DNA of 64,000 nucleotides from Metopolophium dirhodum. Lineage: Eukaryota; Arthropoda; Insecta; Hemiptera; Aphididae. The position numbers and the translations under genes are program-made. How positions within the stretch are numbered: the first letter of the stretch is position 1; the number at the start of each line of letters is the position of its first letter. The notes beneath the pieces were generated by a model that saw only the letters and a program-made list of their open reading frames with translations, searched no databases and was not told where the DNA came from. Below are positions 61,061 through 64,000 of the stretch, piece by piece. Location of the stretch: the NCBI RefSeq assembly GCF_019925205.1, contig NC_083564.1:10545491-10609490 (forward strand), read 5' to 3'.

Positions 61061-63399
61061 TGGTTTTTTTTTATGAATTATATTGGTAGGTAAAAATTTG
61101 TGAAATATTTTATCATTGATACTCAATGACTAATTTTATGCTAGTATATTATAGTATTATAATTTATAATTAATAGTACTTTGATACTAATATTATTTTT
61201 AATATATTATTGTATAAATGTATGGAAAAATGTTATCAAAATGTTGGTGGGAACTGGGAAGTGACAATTATTGAATTTGATATATGATATAAAATTAATA
61301 ATGTATATAGTATATTATATGTTAAACAAATTTGTTGCATCAGTTAAATAATTGTGATTCACATTTGGTGTAGCGCCACGGTGGTATTCGTGTGATTTGC
61401 ATGACGTGTGTCTTTTAAACATTTTCCCTATAACAAAAAACTGCCTATCCGTATATGGTATGTATATAAATTGTATACAGTGTGTATTATGAATAGTTGT
61501 CACAAAACGTAATTTTTTAAGTAAAATGATCAGATCTTTGTGATATTCTGCCACTTTATGAATTCAGAAAGTCTTCAGCCCGTCAAAACGTAATGAACAT
61601 GATTCAAACAATTTAATGGAAATAAAAACCTCATTTAAATTCATGATGTAAAAAAAAAATAACAAATTAACTTCTTGTCTGCGGGCCAGATAAAATTTTT
61701 CCGCGGGCTGCATTTGTTGAATCCGGCTCTACGTAGGTACATTACGAATATACAACAATGATATCATTATTATAAAACGGCGAACCACACGAAGAGGTGA
61801 GAACCGTAGCGAAGTGTTATGGCCATTGCGCCATACTATAAAAATAATAAATATATACGTATAACATAATACGCGTAGGATATACTGTACAGTATACACT
61901 ATATAGTGTGTAGTGCGTATATTGTGTAGTGGGTTTGTATGCCGACCAAATCGTATAATATAATATTATATATGGGTGTAGGTAATATGAAATTTTACTG
62001 CACATTAACATTAAGTGGTGCTGTGGCGTAGCAGTCTCCGGCGGGGACAATTTAGTGACGTTATTTAAAAAGCTCTCATTTTAAATCCAATTAGTCCGGG
62101 GCGCGGTGATTTTATAATTTAATTTGCATATAAGTAATATAATAATATGAAATATTAATATAATACATTATGCCGTGTACGCCGTTCGATCTGGCGTATA
62201 ATATACATAATATGGTATATACCGGTACGTACCCACCTATATCATATTCTATGGGTACAAGTAAAACGTTTTAAGAAAAAAAATCACATACACCGAGTCA
62301 ATTACGCAAAGTGCGGATAGTACCTACCTATATACAATACAGTGTTGTATTATACGCATGTACGCGCGCGGCGTATATTATAATAAAAAAAAAATAATGA
62401 ATTTTAATTATATTTTATATTACATGCATACATATATATAACGCGCGTGCTGCTGCTGATAATGACTAACGCGCAAGCTGTGCCTTATAATAATATAATA
62501 ATGGACGTCGATGGCTTTTGAAATGCACGCGTATAATATAATAATAATAGTTATAAATTATAATAATATAATACACACCAATATAATATAATGTACCTAT
62601 ATAATATAGGCGTGCGCTCGTCTTATAGACATTTTTTTTCAGTCTGCCGCGGCGCCAGGACACTATACATTATATTATATAGGTAGGTAGGTACCTTATA
62701 GCATGTGGCTCGGAAAATATAAATCGTTTGCGCCGGTTAAGTGCGTATTCTATAAAGAATATCGTTATTATTATACCTAGAAAGCATTGTGTGTCGTTAT
62801 AATATGGCACAACGCGACAATATAATATATTATTATTATTATTATTTTGTTTATTGGTAGATATAGGTACCTGTATTATAGAGGAGCGGCTATTCCTCAG
62901 GGCGCTGCGTCGCGCCGTCGTACACATACCTATACTGCAGCTAATGTATATATTATTATACTTCTTCTAGACTACGACACCACGGCGAGCCGCTCCTTAT
63001 TTACTTTATATTTTCTGTTTTGTTTTTTGTTTTTGTTTCGCGACCGCTTCCTTGCCGCAGCAAAGACTACAATACACCGACCACGAGCCCAAAGACGTAA
63101 TATACTAATATACCCATCACACCGCGATTTACACATCTCAGTTGCACTATTATAGGTATAGACCACAAATGAAGAGGTCCAACACGGACGTGCGTCGTTT
63201 AAACGTGAAAATCCGTTCGCTACACCTATATGCGTGTGTATGCCTCGTCGTATGTCATAAATAATGTAAGTGTATATACCTAATCACAGGACATCATTCT
63301 CATTGACATAGGTACCAACTGATAAAAATGTTTGGATGACCACGTATTATTGGTATTATTACAGCGCACAATATAATATTATGCATAATTTATAAGTCA

Positions 63400-63599
63400 T
63401 CTAATTGAAAATTTCCAGTAAAAAGTGTAATTTTCATATGAAAAAAATAAATAGATGTAGATCCTACAGGATGCTCATTAAATGGTAAAAATCTAAAGAT
63501 TTGAAAATATGGACTTTACCCAAGTATGTATAGTTAAAAACTGTAAAAATTAAAATTTTAATAAATTCATTACTCATGCTTGGTGAATCGTCCTGTATA
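63400..63599. mobile_element. Truncated, inverted copy of the CAGGGTGATTC MITE family
   Basis: Read on the minus strand it starts TATACAGGACGATTCACCAA and then gcatgagtaatgaatttatt, matching the left ends of the other copies. It runs only about 200 bp. Confidence 0.6.
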
Positions 63600-64000
63600 A
63601 CAATTTATTTATGTTATAAAGATTAAATAATAATATAACCAAACGCAAACTGATTATTTATACGTCGTCAGCACACAATCACAGTATATTATTACACATT
63701 TACACACGTTATTCAATCGTTTCGACGAGTGACGTTCATCGTTTTTAATTAATCGTATCTATTGTACATTATGCGTATTATATTATAAACATATTATACA
63801 AATTATAAAAAGACGTTTGAACAATCGTCAAGATAACCGCCAAGCTGTTTCTATTTTTTCGTTGAGCGCACCGGTCATTTGTTTTTTTTACACAAATGTG
63901 ACAGTAATACTAACAGCAATACAAAATGATTGGCGGGTAATATATAGTTTCCGGAACAGCTGAAAATGTTTGCTGTTGTCGAGACTCTAGACAAAGCCTT

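Larger units (their letters stand above)
41003..64000. other. Upstream region of IP3K: 5' intron and/or intergenic DNA
   Basis: Because exon A opens at an acceptor, at least part of this stretch is IP3K intron. I find no N-terminal exon that joins exon A in phase 0 with a convincing donor. It holds Helitron-like copies, at least four CAGGGTGATTC-family MITEs, many microsatellites, a CpG patch at 51.2-51.7 kb and an unusually open plus-strand frame at 58.07-59.08 kb. Confidence 0.7.

Noticed and set aside
1..64000. CRISPR arrays, operons, phage or symbiont-derived genes
   Set aside because: No regularly spaced repeats, no ribosome-binding sites before frames, no bacterial gene content; the window is consistently insect nuclear DNA.

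Overview
The window is AT-rich eukaryotic nuclear DNA with long introns and dense, degenerate transposon debris. The very frequent palindromic motif TAGGTACCTA, the runs of TATAATATTA and the insect-type gene structure point to a hemipteran, most likely an aphid. That assignment is an inference from composition and from one gene. Nothing looks bacterial, plasmid-like or viral.

One gene is certain. The minus strand carries the whole catalytic half of an inositol-1,4,5-trisphosphate 3-kinase, of the insect IP3K2 type. It is split into seven exons between 41002 and 6913. All junctions are GT-AG and all phases agree, giving 315 residues with a calmodulin-binding-like segment, the PxxxDxKxG motif, the SSLL motif and the IDF motif, and then a stop. 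The protein must begin further upstream, because the first visible exon (40900..41002) opens with a splice acceptor. The N-terminal exon or exons and the promoter lie somewhere above 41003 or beyond the window. A CpG-rich patch near 51.2-51.7 kb is a possible but unproven promoter or first exon.

Layout: 1-6574 is downstream of the gene and holds a 1.9 kb hAT-like element and an inverted-repeat cluster. 6575-6912 is the likely 3' UTR. 6913-41002 is the gene, whose six introns (106 bp to 15.6 kb) are filled with MITEs and AT-rich sequence. 41003-64000 is the upstream intron or intergenic region, with Helitron-like copies, more MITEs, microsatellites, and an unusually open reading frame at 58.07-59.08 kb that could belong to an unrecognised gene on the plus strand.

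Mobile elements are the second theme. Four hAT-like non-autonomous elements can be delimited by 8-bp target-site duplications (two perfect, two at 7/8). One of them is nested inside a member of a second MITE family with CAGGGTGATTC-type termini and TA-rich flanks, which occurs at least eight times here. I did not find a convincing new biological system. The best leads are the open-frame region at 58-59 kb and the nested MITE structure.
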